From: Moniliella sp. 'wahieum'
Taxonomy: Eukaryota > Basidiomycota > Moniliellomycetes > Moniliellales > Moniliellaceae
Assembly: GCA_003971905.1 (NCBI GenBank)
Contig: RSEE01000075.1
Coordinates: 1 to 64,000, forward strand
Direction: 5' to 3'
DNA length: 64,000 nt
Every line of letters starts with the position of its first letter. Within the stretch, counting starts at the first letter, position 1. Both the position numbers and the translations under genes were made by a program. Below, piece by piece: positions 10,590-24,500 of this stretch. The notes below the pieces were generated by a model. It made no database searches and was not told where the DNA came from. It saw only the letters and a list, made by a program, of their open reading frames with translations.

Positions 10590-11293
10590 CGCAGGCGACA
10601 CGGTGCGTCTTGCTCGCCTTGCTCGACCGCCTGCCGCGCGAGTTGGCGCAGCACGTGCTCTCGCGTGGCGTGCTGTCCGTCGCGGACGTCGCGCGTGTGC
10701 GGCGACATGCAGGTGTTGGCGCGCGCACGCACGCGCCCTCGCCGCCCGGTGGCAGCTGATCCCGTCACGTCGCATGGCGCTCGTCGATGCGGTGGCCTCC
10801 TGGAACGACCAGTACGACTTGGCGCTCCAGTCGTTGTTGGTCCTTACGCCTGCTGCGCCCTTCGTGCCGCCCAGCCACGCGCGAGCGCGCGAACGAGGGT
10901 GGTACGACGCCATTCTGTTTCTGCGCGTGCTGTGGTGCAGGGCCGCGGCCGTGCGCTGACGGGGGGGAGCCGGTTGGGTTTGGCTTTGCGCTGTTGCGGC
11001 GGGTGGCGCCGTGGGCGTATGAGGACAGCGACGTGGAGCAACAACAAGACGGCTATGAAGAAGACGAAGAGCAAGGGGCGGAGGAGGAGGAGGAAGGACC
11101 GCACTTTGGTGATCGAACGCACCGATGGCCATCGTCGGTGGATCCTGCGCCCCCGATGCTCACTCGCTCCTCTGGCCCGACGTTTAGTCCATACCCTTCC
11201 GGTAGCATTTTCGAGCAGCCGAACCGTACGTTTGTTCACACTTCCTGTTCATCGTTGGTACTAGGCCTACTTACTTATTCCAAGGTTGGATAA
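10590..11293 (+). CDS. F-box-like hypothetical protein
   Basis: Near 10615-10700 one plus frame reads LLDRLPRELAQHVLSRGVLS and continues VADVARVRR. This fits the LPxEL...hvLs.L...DLxxxxxV pattern of an F-box, the Skp1-binding domain of SCF ubiquitin ligases. The frame then moves to ALAARWQLIPSRRMALVDAV, and later to a strongly acidic run (EEDEEQGAEEEEEG) ending at 11293. No ATG lies directly upstream in the F-box frame, so the start and the frame joins are unresolved. It could also be the continuation of the upstream hypothetical gene. Confidence 0.35.
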
Positions 11294-11617
11294 GTGATGG
11301 AACTACGGCGCGGCCCATCTCGCGCGGGGATCGCCACCTCACCCCGGCGACTATGCGTCGATCAGGTGGATCATGTAAAAAAGGGGAATGCGATTACTAC
11401 AAGAACGCGGTCGAGGAGGGAGAATGTATCTCTAAATGGCTGGCTTACTGCCTCTGGCGCTGCAATCGGCGGTGGCGCAGATCAGCCGCCAGAAGAATAG
11501 TGTCCACCATTGACTGACCCACCGGGTCCCGGTTCCAACTTGACCGGTTGGCCCAAACCAGGTCAAAGCACGCCGCTCGCAACGACTCGAGTCCTCGACA
11601 CTAACTCATGCAGGTAA
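11294..11617. other. Convergent intergenic spacer
   Basis: Lies between the 3' ends of the plus-strand F-box-like ORF and the minus-strand YTA7 gene. No repeat, RNA gene or clear terminator motif was seen. Confidence 0.5.
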
Positions 11618-14600
11618 TCAATGTGGCGCTGCAGTGCAGTTGTCCACCAAATAGGGAGACAAGATGAGATGGTGCGTAGGCTCATCGAGGGATGCATCGG
11701 TCGTCGGTGCTGGCGACAAGAGGGTAGTCAAGCGGGTCCGTTTCGAAGGCGATAGTTCATCTGCCCTGCCGTCTTCGTGGATCCGTTTGGACCCGTTCCG
11801 TTGTGGGGAGCCAACAGTATCTGTGCCAATGGGGTCAGCCACAATGGAAGGCGCCTCCGCGTCGTCGGCCACAGCCCCGCTCCCGGTGCTGGTGGGGGCG
11901 CAGGAGTGGCATCTGGAGGTTTCGTCTTCTCCGATTCCTTTTGCCTCTTTTGCCTCTCTTGCTTTTCCTTTTCTTGGGATTGTTCGGCGGCCTCACGCCG
12001 GGCTACGCGGACAGCCAACCGCTCACACTCGACCCGGAAGGCAGGTTCGACAAATTGGTCGAGGAGGATGTTGGCCATGTTGAGCATCTGGTGGGCCTTG
12101 AGTGCCCGCTCTCCATCCACCACTTCGGCCGCCTCTGCATTGTGCGCAATCCGTTGCAGATCCTCAACAAAGTTCGACACACAGAGGTAGTGGTCATAGT
12201 ACAGTTTCTTTGCATCCGCTCCAGCGTAGTCGTGTAGAGCACGGTCCGCTGCCATTAATGGTATCGGCCTCCTCCTCGTCAGCTGCTTGTGCTGCCGCCG
12301 TTACCTCGTCCACCGCTTCGGCCTCGTCCGCACCTGCTTCTGCCATTGTCACCTCGGGAGCAGCGTCCGTCTCCCCGGCCGGTACACGTTCCATCGCGTC
12401 ACCAGCAACGAATGTGGCGGCTTCCCCGGTCGGAGAGCGCGCAATGACGGTGCCCTCGGAGGGGGAGGCATGGCCATTCGCCCCCGCTGCCTCTCCACCC
12501 GAAGCAGAGATGGATCCCGGAGTCGGGTTGGTCAGTTGGTGAATCGAGATACGCTTGGTCAGTGTGGTCTGTTGTTTGCGCATCCTCTCCGCCTCCTTAG
12601 CGGCAGCACGAGCCCGGCGGTTTTTCTCGATCTCCTCGGGGGACTTCTCGTAGGGAAGGTCAAGCGTGTATTGCCCCTTTTGGCGCGTCGAGGGGAAGTT
12701 GGAGGTAAGGTAGGTGAGATTGTACTCCTCCTGTCAGAACGGGGTCAGCGGGGGATCAGAACCCAGCGCCAGGACACAAAAGCCGGCACAGAGCGCGGGG
12801 AAGAATACGCACCCAAACGTTTTTGGTAAAGACTTTGAACTTTTTGCGCAGCTCAGCCAGGACAGGCCCCAGCTTGAATTTGAGTTGCTCCAACAAGCGT
12901 TCGTCCGAAGCGATTTGTTCCTGTAACTCTTCCTTGGTGGGTTGACGGGGCGGCAAGGCCGGTGCCAAGGGAAGGTCGGGAAGGACGCGGCGTACTTTCG
13001 GTACACCTCCAGGGAAGAACGGTGGAGGCTGGGCCAAGTACGAGAGGAGAGGCTTGAAGAAGGCTCGACGCTGGTCTTGCGAGGGGGGGTTGAGCAAAAT
13101 TCCCGGTTTAGCAAACCATGCTTGCACCTCAGGGTCCAGTTCGTCCCGGGGACAATCGGCCACCCCGAGGAGCAAAACCGGTTCGTCGGTCGCCAAGCCA
13201 TCGAGAAGCGAACGCATCAGCGTGATCGTCGACCGCGGGATGGTATCAATCGTCCACGACTGAAGCGAGGGGGCAAAGAGCACAGCAGGTTTATGCCGCC
13301 GTGCTTCAACAAAGAGCTGGACCAAGGCTGTGTCGGGGGGGCGGCTGGCGTCGCCGAGCAAGGTTGGCAAGTCCAAGCTGGAAACATGGTACCCTTCCAG
13401 GTTGTAGAGCAACGCTCGTGCGAGCACATTTTGTCCATTCCCGGCTGGACCATGGATCAGCATCCGGGGCGATACACCCGTAGCGACGAAAACTGTTGCA
13501 GCAGAACTTCGTGGTTGAACGTGTCCCCGCCCAAGTGGGGCGATGGGTCTTGCCACATCGCCTCCTCCAAGGCAGTGCGCTGCTTGGCGGGGGGCAAGAG
13601 ACTGTCCAGCAGGTCCTGTGCTTCGGCCTCTGCGTCGGCGAGGAGTGGTTTGAGGTGTTCCGGCAGAGGCGTGGCTTGGGACGAGGCGGAACGTGCGGAA
13701 GAAGGAACAATCTTATTGATGGCCAGCATAAAGTCTTTCGGCGTTGCCTGGACAGTCTCGGGACGAAGGAGGAGGCGCGGTGGTGGTGTTAGATTTGGGG
13801 GTAGGTGCGCTGGACGGCGTTGAGCGCCGCCTCGGTGCAGAGCGCGCGCAGATCCGCACCGCCGTAGCCCTTGGTGAGCTGGGCAAGACGGTGGAGCATG
13901 GCGGGGTCGGGGGCGGGGTCCCACTGGCGCGTGTGGATCCGCAAGATCGACTCGCGCGCCGGCAGGGTGGGGAGGGGGAAATAGAATTCGCGGTCGAACC
14001 GCCCTGGACGGCGAAGGGCGGGGTCGACCGAGTCGGGTCGGTTGGTCGCCCCAATGACAACCACTTGGCCTCGGCCGTCCATGCCGTCCATGAGGGCGAG
14101 GAGGGTGGACACGATCGACGCATGGATCTGGTCCTGCTTGCTGCTCCGCACAGGCGCAAGGCCATCGATCTCATCGAAAAAGATAATCGCCGGCTGGGAG
14201 CGCTTGGCCTCCTCAAACAGGAGGCGCAGCTGTCGCTCCGCTTCGCCCACCCACTTGGACAGCACGTCTGCACCCTTGCGCATAAAGAAGGCCACCTTCT
14301 GCCCTTGGCCCTCGGAGCTGCGGGGGCGGCAGCGCCGTCGGCGGCGGGGCGCGTGGAAGCGGGAGCGGGCGCACTGGCCGTGCCCGATACGCTGGCCGCC
14401 AGCGCCCGCGCCACCAACGTCTTGCCCGTCCCGGGGGGGCCATGGAAGAGGACGCCGCGCGGCGGAGTGATGTGGAAGCGCTGGTAGAGCTCAGGATAGA
14501 GGAGCGGCAGGGTGACCATCTCCTTGAGCTGCTGCAGCGTGCTGTCCAAGCCTCCGACCGAGTCAAAGTCGACTTGCATGTTCGTCCCAAGCGGATCAAT

Positions 14601-16041
14601 GTCCGCCATCGGGTCGCCACCCGTCTTGATTCGACCCATCGTGTCGGCCGCACCATGGCCCGACAGGTCGCCTTGCCCGCCGCCTGGCGCCGCATCTCCC
14701 GCGCCCAGCAAGCCGCCCGAGATGCCCCCGGGCACTCGCAGCCCGGCCCCGGGGAGTTTACCCTTGCCCCGTCCCCGCGCCGTCTTGGCATAATCGTCGC
14801 TGTCCGACGACTGGGTGCGCTCGCCAAAGGCGCGCGCGAGGTCTTTGCCCGTCATGGACTTGGGCAATCGGTCCCAGGTCGTCGCCCCGCCAAACGGACG
14901 GTCCCCGCCGCCGCGTCGTGCACCCGGATTGGCCCACCCTGGACCATTCAGGCCCGTGTAGGGGCGTGCGCGGCGCGGGCTGCCGCCGCTGGGCGCAGGA
15001 GCAGCGGGGGTGGTATAGTTGACCTCTTTTCGCGCACGCAGACGCATCCCCTGGCTCTCCGGTTCCTCTTCTTCGGAAGCAGACGGACCGAGTGAAGATC
15101 CACTGGCCGCGTCGCTACTGACAAACTCGTCTTCGTCCGACAAGCGAGCCTTGCGTTTGGTTGTCTTACCTCGGGACTTGGTTCGACTGCGCAGGCGATG
15201 GCCAGCAACCACGGGTCCATCCCCCTCCTCCTTCTCGTGTTCCTCGGCGCTGGTGGCGCGGCTGTACCGAGGGCCTTGATACTGGGCGCTTTTGCTTTTC
15301 AGCGCCGCCTTGCGCGTGCGCGCCAGTTCTTGGACACGCGTCTGTGCCGTGCTTGTCCTTCGGGGCTGGTCTTGATCGTCCGAGGTACGCTGCGAGCTGC
15401 GACGGCGCGTACGAACTCGTCGGGCCGGTACTGCCTCCTCCTCCTCCGTGTCATTCACGTCCTTTCACGCATGCTGGTCAAGTTGCGCGTGGAGCGACGA
15501 GGGCGGTGAGAAGGCAGGTCCTCATTGTGCATCGTCGCGTCCTCCGCATGGCCGAGGCCACTGGAATTGAACGCTTGCGGGGGGCGAGAGGTGCGCCCAC
15601 TTCTCGTGGTGTGAATAACCGGCGCCACTTCGTCCTCGTCCTCATCATCCTCCCCATCACGATCAGTATCACCATCCGCATCTTCATCCTCTTCGGCGTC
15701 TGCGTCGAACTCGTCCGGGTTGGCAAGTCTGTGGGTGGCAATGCGAGAAGCAGCGCGGGACGAGCGGCGTGCGGGGACAGGTTCGTACTCTTTTTGCGCA
15801 TCTGGATCGGCGGGGGGGGAGGCGCGATCGGGCCGGGCTCGAGAGAGACCTGGGCCCGAGCTTGGTTGGCGCCAGAGGAGAAGGCACTGATGCGGATGCG
15901 CCGGATACGTGGTGGGGGCGCAGACGCCGGGCTGCTCTCGCCCGGGAAGGGAGGGGGGGAGGAAGGGTGTGAGCCAGGGTGGATGTAGGCATGAGGCTCG
16001 GCATCGGCCAAGGCGGCCGCGGCGCGAGTTCTTCGCGTCAT
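11618..16041 (-). CDS. YTA7: YTA7/ATAD2-type chromatin AAA+ ATPase
   Basis: Nuclear histone-binding AAA ATPase with roles in nucleosome organisation (budding yeast Yta7, fission yeast Abo1, human ATAD2). ATG at 16041 starts a long acidic, Arg/Ser-rich disordered region. AAA1 follows: Walker A GPPGTGKT near 14430, the VAFFMRKGADVLSKWVGEAE block near 14250, Walker B IIFFDEIDGLAPVRSS near 14175, and IGATNRP with RRPGRFDREF near 14000-14060. AAA2 has the degenerate Walker A GPAGNGQN (near 13450) typical of this family. A GTGCGT...GACAG intron (about 12733-12815) follows KVFTKNVW. The C-terminal NFVEDLQRIAHNAE block near 12140 looks like the end of a bromodomain. SPSKRTRL and the stop lie at 11618. 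Frame breaks occur near 15800, 14310, 13800, 12240 and 11870; the one at 14310 can be explained by a lost C. Confidence 0.9.
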
Positions 16042-16135
16042 GGGAGAGGGAGAGGGAGAGGGAGAGGCAGGGTGGGCGGGCCTGCGGCGGGGGAGGGGGA
16101 GAAGAGAGAAGCCAGGGGAGGTGGGATCGGCAGTG

Positions 16136-16204
16136 GAGGTGGTGGTGGTGGGAATGGCGGTGGTGGTGGTGGTGGTGGTGGTAGCGGTGATGGTGGTGGG
16201 AGCG
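16136..16204. repeat. GGT microsatellite upstream of YTA7
   Basis: GGT/GGTGGTGGC run on plus, about 100 bp upstream of the YTA7 start codon on minus. Poly-His open frames on minus are a by-product of the repeat. Confidence 0.8.
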
Positions 16205-17870
16205 GTGCTGCGGGCAGAACACGGCCGCGTCGTGTGATGTCGGCTGGTTAGCCAGTGTTGGTTGGTTGGAATGCGCTGGGCTGCAACGCGGGGCTTACGT
16301 CAGCCATCGGGACAGCGCTGGCGGCGAGTGGCTGATAATAATCTTAGGAGGGGGGTAGGCAAAGTGGTGTACAACCACCACCACCACCACCAGCTGGCAC
16401 CCCAGACAGCCAGCCTCCCACTGAGCATTCTTCTTCGTTCTTCTTCGTCCCGCCGCCACAAAACACACCGCCAATTCAAGACAGATGAATCACAGCAAGC
16501 ATGTCATTACAGAGGGTGTGACTGCACCACCGATGTTTTTTTGCTCTTCGGTGTAGTTTCTTTCTCCACACCGTTCACCGCCCTCCTACTCTCCCGCCTC
16601 AGATGCTCAACCCGTGCATCCAACATCCAACACTCAGGGATCTTCGATGCGACCCCCCATCCTCACATGTCACAGGCCTCCCTGCTCGGTGCATCAAGGG
16701 ACGGCGACCGTCGCATCCGCTATTTACACCGGTGATTTTGTCCAAGCAGGCTTCATCCATGCTTTAGCCTGTGCAAGTAAGCAGGGACTGGGATTTGCAT
16801 CCGTGTTACCCGGAGGACTTGGTACTTATGTGCATCATAATCCCAGTAACCGTATTGGAGAGACCATGTATGAGATCTGAGATGCTCAACGCTTCACAGT
16901 TAACCCCGCCCGTCCAGCTGGGGTGCAAAAAGCGCCTGCGTGTTGGGCAAACCCCGGCTGCAGTTCCGGTTATGGCGAGGCACATTTTGCGGCTGCGGTT
17001 ATAATAATAACGGCTGTGGGTCTGCAACTCCAGGCGATGGCGCAGCGGTTCCTACGCCATTGACCCTCCGGCGTATAGGAGTTGTGCCCCCCCTTCCTCT
17101 GCTCCATCAGGGCCATGACCTCGTTATTCCCTCTCGTCCCCGCCCCCCAGAACAGGGGTAACCGCTACCCTGCCTCTTCGATTAGCCACCTACACTCCTG
17201 CTGTGTGGGGGGCAACACGGGTGGTCTCATCGATGGGTGAGTGAATTGCATACGTAGATACTAGTATCCCTTCGTACTCCCCTCCCTCCCATATATACTG
17301 AACGCGGTGCTACTTATATGAACACAGACCTTTGCGCTGGAGCTATCCGGGCCAGACCTGCACTCTGTCCCCTTGACGCCACACGACCTCTAATGTTGCG
17401 CTGTAGTAACTTGACCCAATGTGAGTGCAACATGAGAGGGATAGGCTCCTCCGCGCGCTGTGTTGGGATCTCAGATGCAGGATCATCGAGATCATCGAAT
17501 AATGTTTTTTTGCTCCGCATTCTTGTCCCGCGCGGGTGCTGGACCCTGGTATGGGCGTTGTTCGACAGCGCCGCCGCAGGCCATGCGCATTCCTTTATTG
17601 GAATTACGGTGTGCTGTTGTTATATATATAGCGCCCGTGTGTGTTCTTGTTCACCTCCGTCTTCGCTCTTGTCATCACCTCCTTCTCCTGGTTCCCCGCC
17701 AGCCCCCAGCCGTTTGCTTGTCCGCTATTTTTCCAGTTACGTTTCCTCGAGTCACTCTCGGTCCTCTCTGTGAGGCTTGGCCAAACAGATGAGAGACTAC
17801 TAGGGTTCTCCCCAGTATAATCCGGTTGGCTGACTGTGGGGTTGTTCTGTCTTCGCTGTGACTTGTATTC
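16205..17870. other. Divergent intergenic region
   Basis: Separates YTA7 (-) from the phosphatase (+), so it holds both promoters. It contains an ACC run at 16374-16392 and TATATA words near 17288 and 17621. No gene with recognisable motifs was found in its short open frames. Confidence 0.5.
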
Positions 17871-17878
17871 ATATATAG
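17871..17878 (+). promoter_or_regulatory. TATA-like box of the MDP-1-type gene
   Basis: ATATATAG sits about 85-90 bp upstream of the start codon at 17964, a typical spacing for a fungal promoter with a short leader. Inferred from sequence and position only. Confidence 0.4.
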
Positions 17879-17963
17879 CCACACCCCAAACACCGATTCG
17901 GTCTATTCCGCCTTATACTCCGTTTGAGATCGATCGCAAGCGCTGTTCTGCCTGTCTTGCACT

Positions 17964-18831
<868 letters not shown>

Positions 18832-19547
18832 AGAGTGTGACCCAACGCATTTCCCCCCTTCCACCACGGAACAGTACATATAGATTTTCACTCTTCTTTC
18901 TCTTCTTCTCACTCTGCTCCTGGATCGGGAACGGCAGCGCTCCCTGCGTGTGTCGCATGCCCTACACATGATATGATGTGAGGTCCCCAGCGAGATTCCC
19001 CTTCGCGGTTTTTGTTTGGGCCCTTTTTGGGCGTCCATGCATATGTTCTTTTCTCACCACAGTGTGTCTGTTCCTTCGCTTTCTTGGGTTGGGTACGAGA
19101 GACTATAACAGAGAGGGGAAATAGAGGGGGCAGGAGGGTCATCCACCGACTTTTTAGGAACCCAGGCCGTACCGCAACTCGGCCTCTTCAGCGCCCAGGA
19201 TGCAAACGATTCAAAACTGATCAATTCCCGGTCCATTCCACCCCTTCTATTCCCCCTCGTTTACCAGCGACCGTGCTAACCAATCGGCTGTTGGCGCGCC
19301 ACAGACGTGTACTCTGGGGCAGGCGGGCATGCTGGTTGTGGAAGCTGAACTGGGGGTCGGCGGTTGGAGGCAGCGGGGCCAGATAGAGTCGAAAGTGCAT
19401 CCAACCAGGAGACGGACAAGGGCGCAGAGCACAACACCCTGCAATGGAAATGGAAACGTTCGTCGTCGTCAACCGGATGCTGAAAGAGACGGCGCTGTTG
19501 GTGTTTGGGCGCTGAGGTGCCGGGTGAAAGCGCATGTTGGGGCTCGT

Positions 19548-19680
19548 GTGGGAGGCGAGCAAGGCAGGGGAAGAGATGGTGTGGATGCAATCAGGGGGAG
19601 GCAGCCAGCCGGCGCCACAGGACGGGTCAGTGGAACAGGGGCGGGACGGGGCCGCCTGCTCGCACAACTCTTTTGCGACT
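19548..19680. repeat. Dispersed repeat, copy A
   Basis: Shares ATGGTGTGGATGCAATC, flanking GCAAGGCA and GGAAGAGATGG words, and the downstream ACGGGGCCGCCT...CTCGCACAA block with 27866-27990, in the same order and orientation. The family is unknown; no terminal repeats or coding capacity were seen. Confidence 0.6.
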
Positions 19681-19764
19681 GGGCTCTGGCGCATCTCGGT
19701 CGCATCACTAGCTCAGCGCTATTGGCTCGTCCCGGTGACCGGTGACGCGAGCACGTGTTGGCCA

Positions 19765-19791
19765 CTGTCACATGTCACATGTCACATGTCA
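19765..19791. repeat. Tandem CATGTCA repeat
   Basis: Three to four copies of TGTCACA/CATGTCA in a row, followed by further GTCAA words. Confidence 0.7.
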
Positions 19792-20204
19792 ACATGGCAA
19801 TGTCAATGTCAACGCCGCTCGTCACGCGTCCCGAGTCATGCATGATGAATGGCTTCATTCATCATCCATCCGTATCATGCATCCACAGCCACTGTGTCTA
19901 GCCCCACTGTGTGGAAGCTTGAAGGGAGTCCTCCTGCCACAGTGCTCCTCTGCCCCGGCTGCGCTGCGCCTCTGAATCCGAGATCTGACACAGGCTCGGC
20001 CACCAGAGGTTTTTGTTGATTTTGTGTGGCGTGTGTTGACAACCCCAACACAATGATCCAGCCGTGTGGCATGTGCGTCCCCACAGGTTCCCACCCAGCC
20101 TCAGGCCTCAGGCGGTTATGAGCATCCTTCATCGATCATCCATCCTTTGTTCTCACGTATAGGAGGTCCCATGTCTAACTTCAACACCTGTTCTTCCGAC
20201 GCCG

Positions 20205-20236
20205 GAAGCTTAAAGCTTAACGCTTGAAGCTTGAAG
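20205..20236. repeat. AAGCTT word cluster
   Basis: GAAGCTTAAAGCTTAACG followed by CTTGAAGCTTGAAG: overlapping 6-10 bp words that are partly self-complementary. The same words recur at 20467, 26311 and 27371, and singly at 55514. Confidence 0.7.
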
Positions 20237-20466
20237 ATCCTCAGGCCATACTGTTCCATGGATACGCCTGCCTCCATTCCAATCTAACCTGCACAGCGCT
20301 CGCGGCCATTGTTGCGGGGAGTGCGTGGCGAACGCTACTGAGATCTGAGACGTGAGACCATAGAGTACGGTTTGGAGGACGGAGGTTTGCTGGTTTAGGA
20401 GGGTGGACCGCGAATGAACTGGGAGCGTCATCGTACTGATGAGTGTGTGTGTACTCGCAACATATG

Positions 20467-20507
20467 TTGAAGCTCGAAGCTTGAGCTTGAACGTTGAACG
20501 TGAACGC
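20467..20507. repeat. AAGCTT / GTTGAACG word cluster
   Basis: GAAGCTCGAAGCTTGAGC passes into TTGAACGTTGAACGTGAACG. It combines both word families of the intergenic DNA. Confidence 0.65.
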
Positions 20508-20924
20508 AGATCGCCGTCACAGCCTCGCTCCCCCCCCCTCCCCAAACAAGACACGCCCCGCCTGTTTTATTGATTGGCTTTTTGTGCACCCGCCGACCCC
20601 GTTGGCAATGTCGATCCGCCCATGGCGGGCTGCGCCGATCGGGGCGCCAACAGCTCGATTTTCCGGTGGCCACCAGCGCGTTCGCCAGCAGATGGCCTAG
20701 GTGGGTGCGGAAGCAAGGGAAAGGCAAGGCAAGGCGAGGGTCGGCGTCAGGCCTGCCAGCTCAGCGGTCACATGGTCACAGGCTACCAGCTCCCAGCACC
20801 CAGTACACATGCCCCCAGCTGTTCCATCTTGCTGGGGGCGCTGGTGACACACGGGAGGAGAGGGAGTGGCGTAGTGTGTGCGTACCCTGAGTCCTGAGTA
20901 ACTGTATTCGAGTAACTGCTGAGT

Positions 20925-20995
20925 GTTCAAGTTGAACGGTGAACGTTGAGTACTGTGTATACTGAGTACTGAGGGAGGGAGTATATGAGTATACT
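20925..20995. repeat. GTTGAACG and TACTGAG/GTATAC word cluster
   Basis: TTCAAGTTGAACGGTGAACG is followed by TACTGTGTATACTGAGTACT and GAGTATATGAGTATACTG, short palindromic and near-palindromic words in series. Confidence 0.6.
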
Positions 20996-21536
20996 GCGTG
21001 TACCGACACTCAATACAGAGTCGCATTCCTGAGACAGAGGACCGAAGCTTGGCTGGGTGGCACCCGCACGGGGCCGGTGTGTGTTCCAGTGTGTGCACGG
21101 CGGTAGCCAGCAGGCGGGGGGGCACTGGGCTGGCGACGCGGCGTTGGCAAGCACGAGGGCGCACGCAGCACGCCGTGCACGAACCACAGCGCATCATGCA
21201 TCGGGGCGTCACGCGTCACGCCTGCCCTGTCCCGCCACCCGTCACACACCGACCAGCTCAGACATGCGGGACGATGACGCTCGGGTCGATTATAGACCCA
21301 CGCGCCGTGGGGGTGGGCGCGGAGGGAACAGAGGGAGCACAGTGCGCAGCGGAGCGCACTCGGCTCGACGGGCGGCAATGCGATGGCAGCAGCACACGCG
21401 CGACGGACGGCGGCGTGTTTGGGCCTGCTGGGGCCGCTGGGATCCCATCCATCCCACTCCTTTCCCCCCGCGGAGCCTCCCAGCACTCCACACGCACCCA
21501 CTCTTTGCTACCCCAACCGCCGTCGCTGTGGCGGCC

Positions 21537-24500
21537 ATGAGTCCCACGCCCTGGCTGCCCTCTGCCCCCACCGCCTCCCCGCCCTCGGCCGCCTCCCCAT
21601 CCGACCTGCAAGCACCGCCGCTGCCGCCCGGCCCAGCCGCCCGCTCGACCTCACGCTCAGTGCCAGCGCCCTCCACAAGCGCCGCCGCACCCACGCGTCG
21701 CTCAACATGACCGGCCTCGCCCCTGCCCCCGGCACATCCACCGCCCCCCATCCGCTCCTCCGTCCCGCAGCCGAAGCCAATCCGAATCCCATCCCGCGCA
21801 GCAGCAGCAGCAGCAGCAGCCCCCGCCACCCCCAGCAGTCTCTCCGCAACAAGCAACGACCCTCCCCAACACCAGTCGCGTCCCCCCACCTTCTTTTCGC
21901 CGCCACACCCGGATCCGCATCAGACCGATCCAACAACCTCCCGCACTCGTCCCGCACCCCTCGCCGACAAGGGCGCCGCTGCCAAGAACACCGATGTCTG
22001 GCCCGATGACGTTGAAGTTGCATTTTGGGAAGGTGAGTGGCGCTGCTTGATGGAGCTTCTCACACCAATCGCCAATTCTCTTTTTTTGTTCTGGGTGGCT
22101 GACCACGGAGATTATGCATCCTCTCCCTCTCTGCCGTGATCACAGCGCTTCGCTTTATCCCCAAGCTCGGGCGACGCAAAGTATTGGTTCATGGCAAGGC
22201 GTGTGGCCGCAACGAACTGATTGCGGACTACATCCATCGCAAGACGGGCAAACAGCGCTCGCGCAAGCAAGTGTCTAGCCACATTCAAGTCCTGAAAAAT
22301 GTCCGCAAGGACGATGCCGAGTTTCTTCACCTCATAGCCGAGCCACGTTGTGAAGACGACTTTTACGTGCCCGCTGGTGGGATGATGTACGCCCTTTTGC
22401 TCGCCAGCTCTGGCTACGGTGGCCTAAGTGGTCCCTATGGTGTGCCCGGATGGGAGATGGCGGCCGAAACGGTTGTCGAGGGCAACATCAATCGTCTTAC
22501 CGACCCTACCCTTACCGCTCCTCCCCCGGCGGACAACATGCCATCCGTGCTGCCATCCAGTTTTTCAATGTGGGCGCACTGCAGCGACAGTGAAGAGCGG
22601 CATGTGTACGTGACGATGGAGACTGGCACTGCGCCCTGTACCAGTGTAATTGACGGGAGCAAAGCTATCGACACGGTACATTTGGGCCAAGTACGATTCC
22701 CCCACTTGTTCCGCATGTTTGATCAAATTCCCTGCCCGTTTCTACACATTTATGCCCCACTTAGCGTTCCCCACGCCGACGTCTTTCTTCCCGACTTTGA
22801 CCAGTTTAGCACCCAGCTCACCCTCACCAGCTGCGATGCCCACGCCTCACCTCAGTCACCACCGTCTTCTCACACGGAAAACGCATCCTGTCCCTCATTG
22901 AGCCCCTGGATCCGCCCCGGCAAGTTGCGGCTGTCTCCCCACGACAACGGAGGACGTGACGACAAATGCAGCGCCTCGCTACTCGTATATGCACTACGCT
23001 CCCTTTGCCACGGACTTTTGGGCAGACTTGCTGAGTCGCAGTCACCCGGTCCACTTTCCCAAGACGAACGATTCTCCAACGTTTGGCAAGGAGCCGAGCG
23101 AACGCGCGGCGCTGGCCATGGCCGTCGCAGGCATCTCGCTCATCCAAGAATTTGTCGTGACCGACGAAACCATTCCTGCCCAGTCGTACAAGGGGGCGAA
23201 GGCGACGAAGAACTTCTGTCACCCGGACAACAAGTGGGCGAAGTGCACCTGGTTGTATCGTGGGACTTGGAGTGCGTGGAACCCACGTCCTCCTGCATCG
23301 TGCGCACCAGCCAAGCCGCGCATCTCGCTTCTCACCTCGGCCGCGGCGCGGCGTGCCAGCGAGCCGGACCGGTCCCGCCAGCCAACGGAGCAGATGACCA
23401 GCGCGTTGCCTCTCGGTCCGCGTCGGGTGACCTATCCGCACCCCACCGTCGTGCCCCCTCCTCTCTTTGCTCCTGCTTCTTCTGCAGGCGCAAGAACAGG
23501 CACAGCCGCCGCCGCGTCTCCGCGCTCTTCTTCGTCCAACACGCTGATGCTCAACTTGCCCATGTCCAACTTGCCCATGTCCAACTTGCCCAGTTTGCCC
23601 AGTTTGCCCAATTTGCCTAGTCTGCCCAGCCTGGCCACCTTGGACGGCCACACCACACTGCCAGCTTCGTCCAGTGCACCGGACCGCCTGCCTCTGCCTG
23701 CTGTCAACGTTACTGGTGACGTTGACGGCCTGGGCCAGGGGCCAAGACACCCGCCCACTGCTCATGGGCTCTCGGTACCGCAGCCGGGGCATGCGAACTT
23801 GGTTCCCCCCGCGTCGGATGCGGCGCTGCAGGGTCCGTCGCACCTCCATTTGCAAGCCATGCCCACGCTGCTGCGCAAGCGTACCTTGTCCAATGCGACG
23901 CGCGAGTACCACCGCCAAACCTACCCCGCCCGTCTGTCCATTCTGCCGCGTTCGATGGAGCCTATGGGCGCGGGGAAACGGATGGGGATGGGGATGGGAT
24001 GGGGACGGGTATGGATACGAGTATGGGCACGGGCACGGGCAAGGGGATCGGTGCTGGCATGGGATGGGGATGGACATGGACATGGGTACGACAAGTGTGG
24101 ACAAGGGTATGGCTCTTGGCACACCCCAATCGTCCGGCCTGAGTTGGCCTGGGTCAGCAGGCACGGGAACGGGGACGTACCCCGACAGCAGCAGTACCGA
24201 AGGAATCTGGTCCTTTCGTTCCGAGCCGGCGATTCCGTCGCCGCTCGATGCCAGTTTGCCCACCACGCCCATTCCCGTCCTGCACCCCGCGCGACGAGAC
24301 CAATCCGCCGCTACGTCTGTCGCGCGCCATGTCCGACTACCATCTCGGGCCGAACCACGGCTACCAAGGCTACCAGGGCCAGCAAGGCCACCACAGCCAC
24401 CAAACCCACCAAGCTCACCACTGCGCGTCTTCTTCGCCCTTCTCCGCCACGCCGTTGGGGTCGCCATCGATGCTGGACGGGCGACCGCCTCCTGCGGAGC

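Larger units (their letters stand above)
18832..21536. other. Repeat-rich intergenic region
   Basis: About 2.7 kb with no recognisable gene. It holds one copy of a dispersed repeat (19548-19680), a CATGTCA tandem, several AAGCTT/GTTGAACG clusters and a TACTGAG/GTATAC cluster. The last roughly 300 bp is GC-rich and forms the promoter or leader of the TEA gene. Confidence 0.6.

Noticed and set aside
16129-16222. Poly-histidine protein upstream of YTA7
   Set aside because: Reading of the GGT microsatellite on minus; the YTA7 start at 16041 fits better.
19221-19694. Gene in the 19-20 kb region on minus
   Set aside because: Several frames are open but none shows motifs, and part of the segment is the dispersed repeat also found at 27866.
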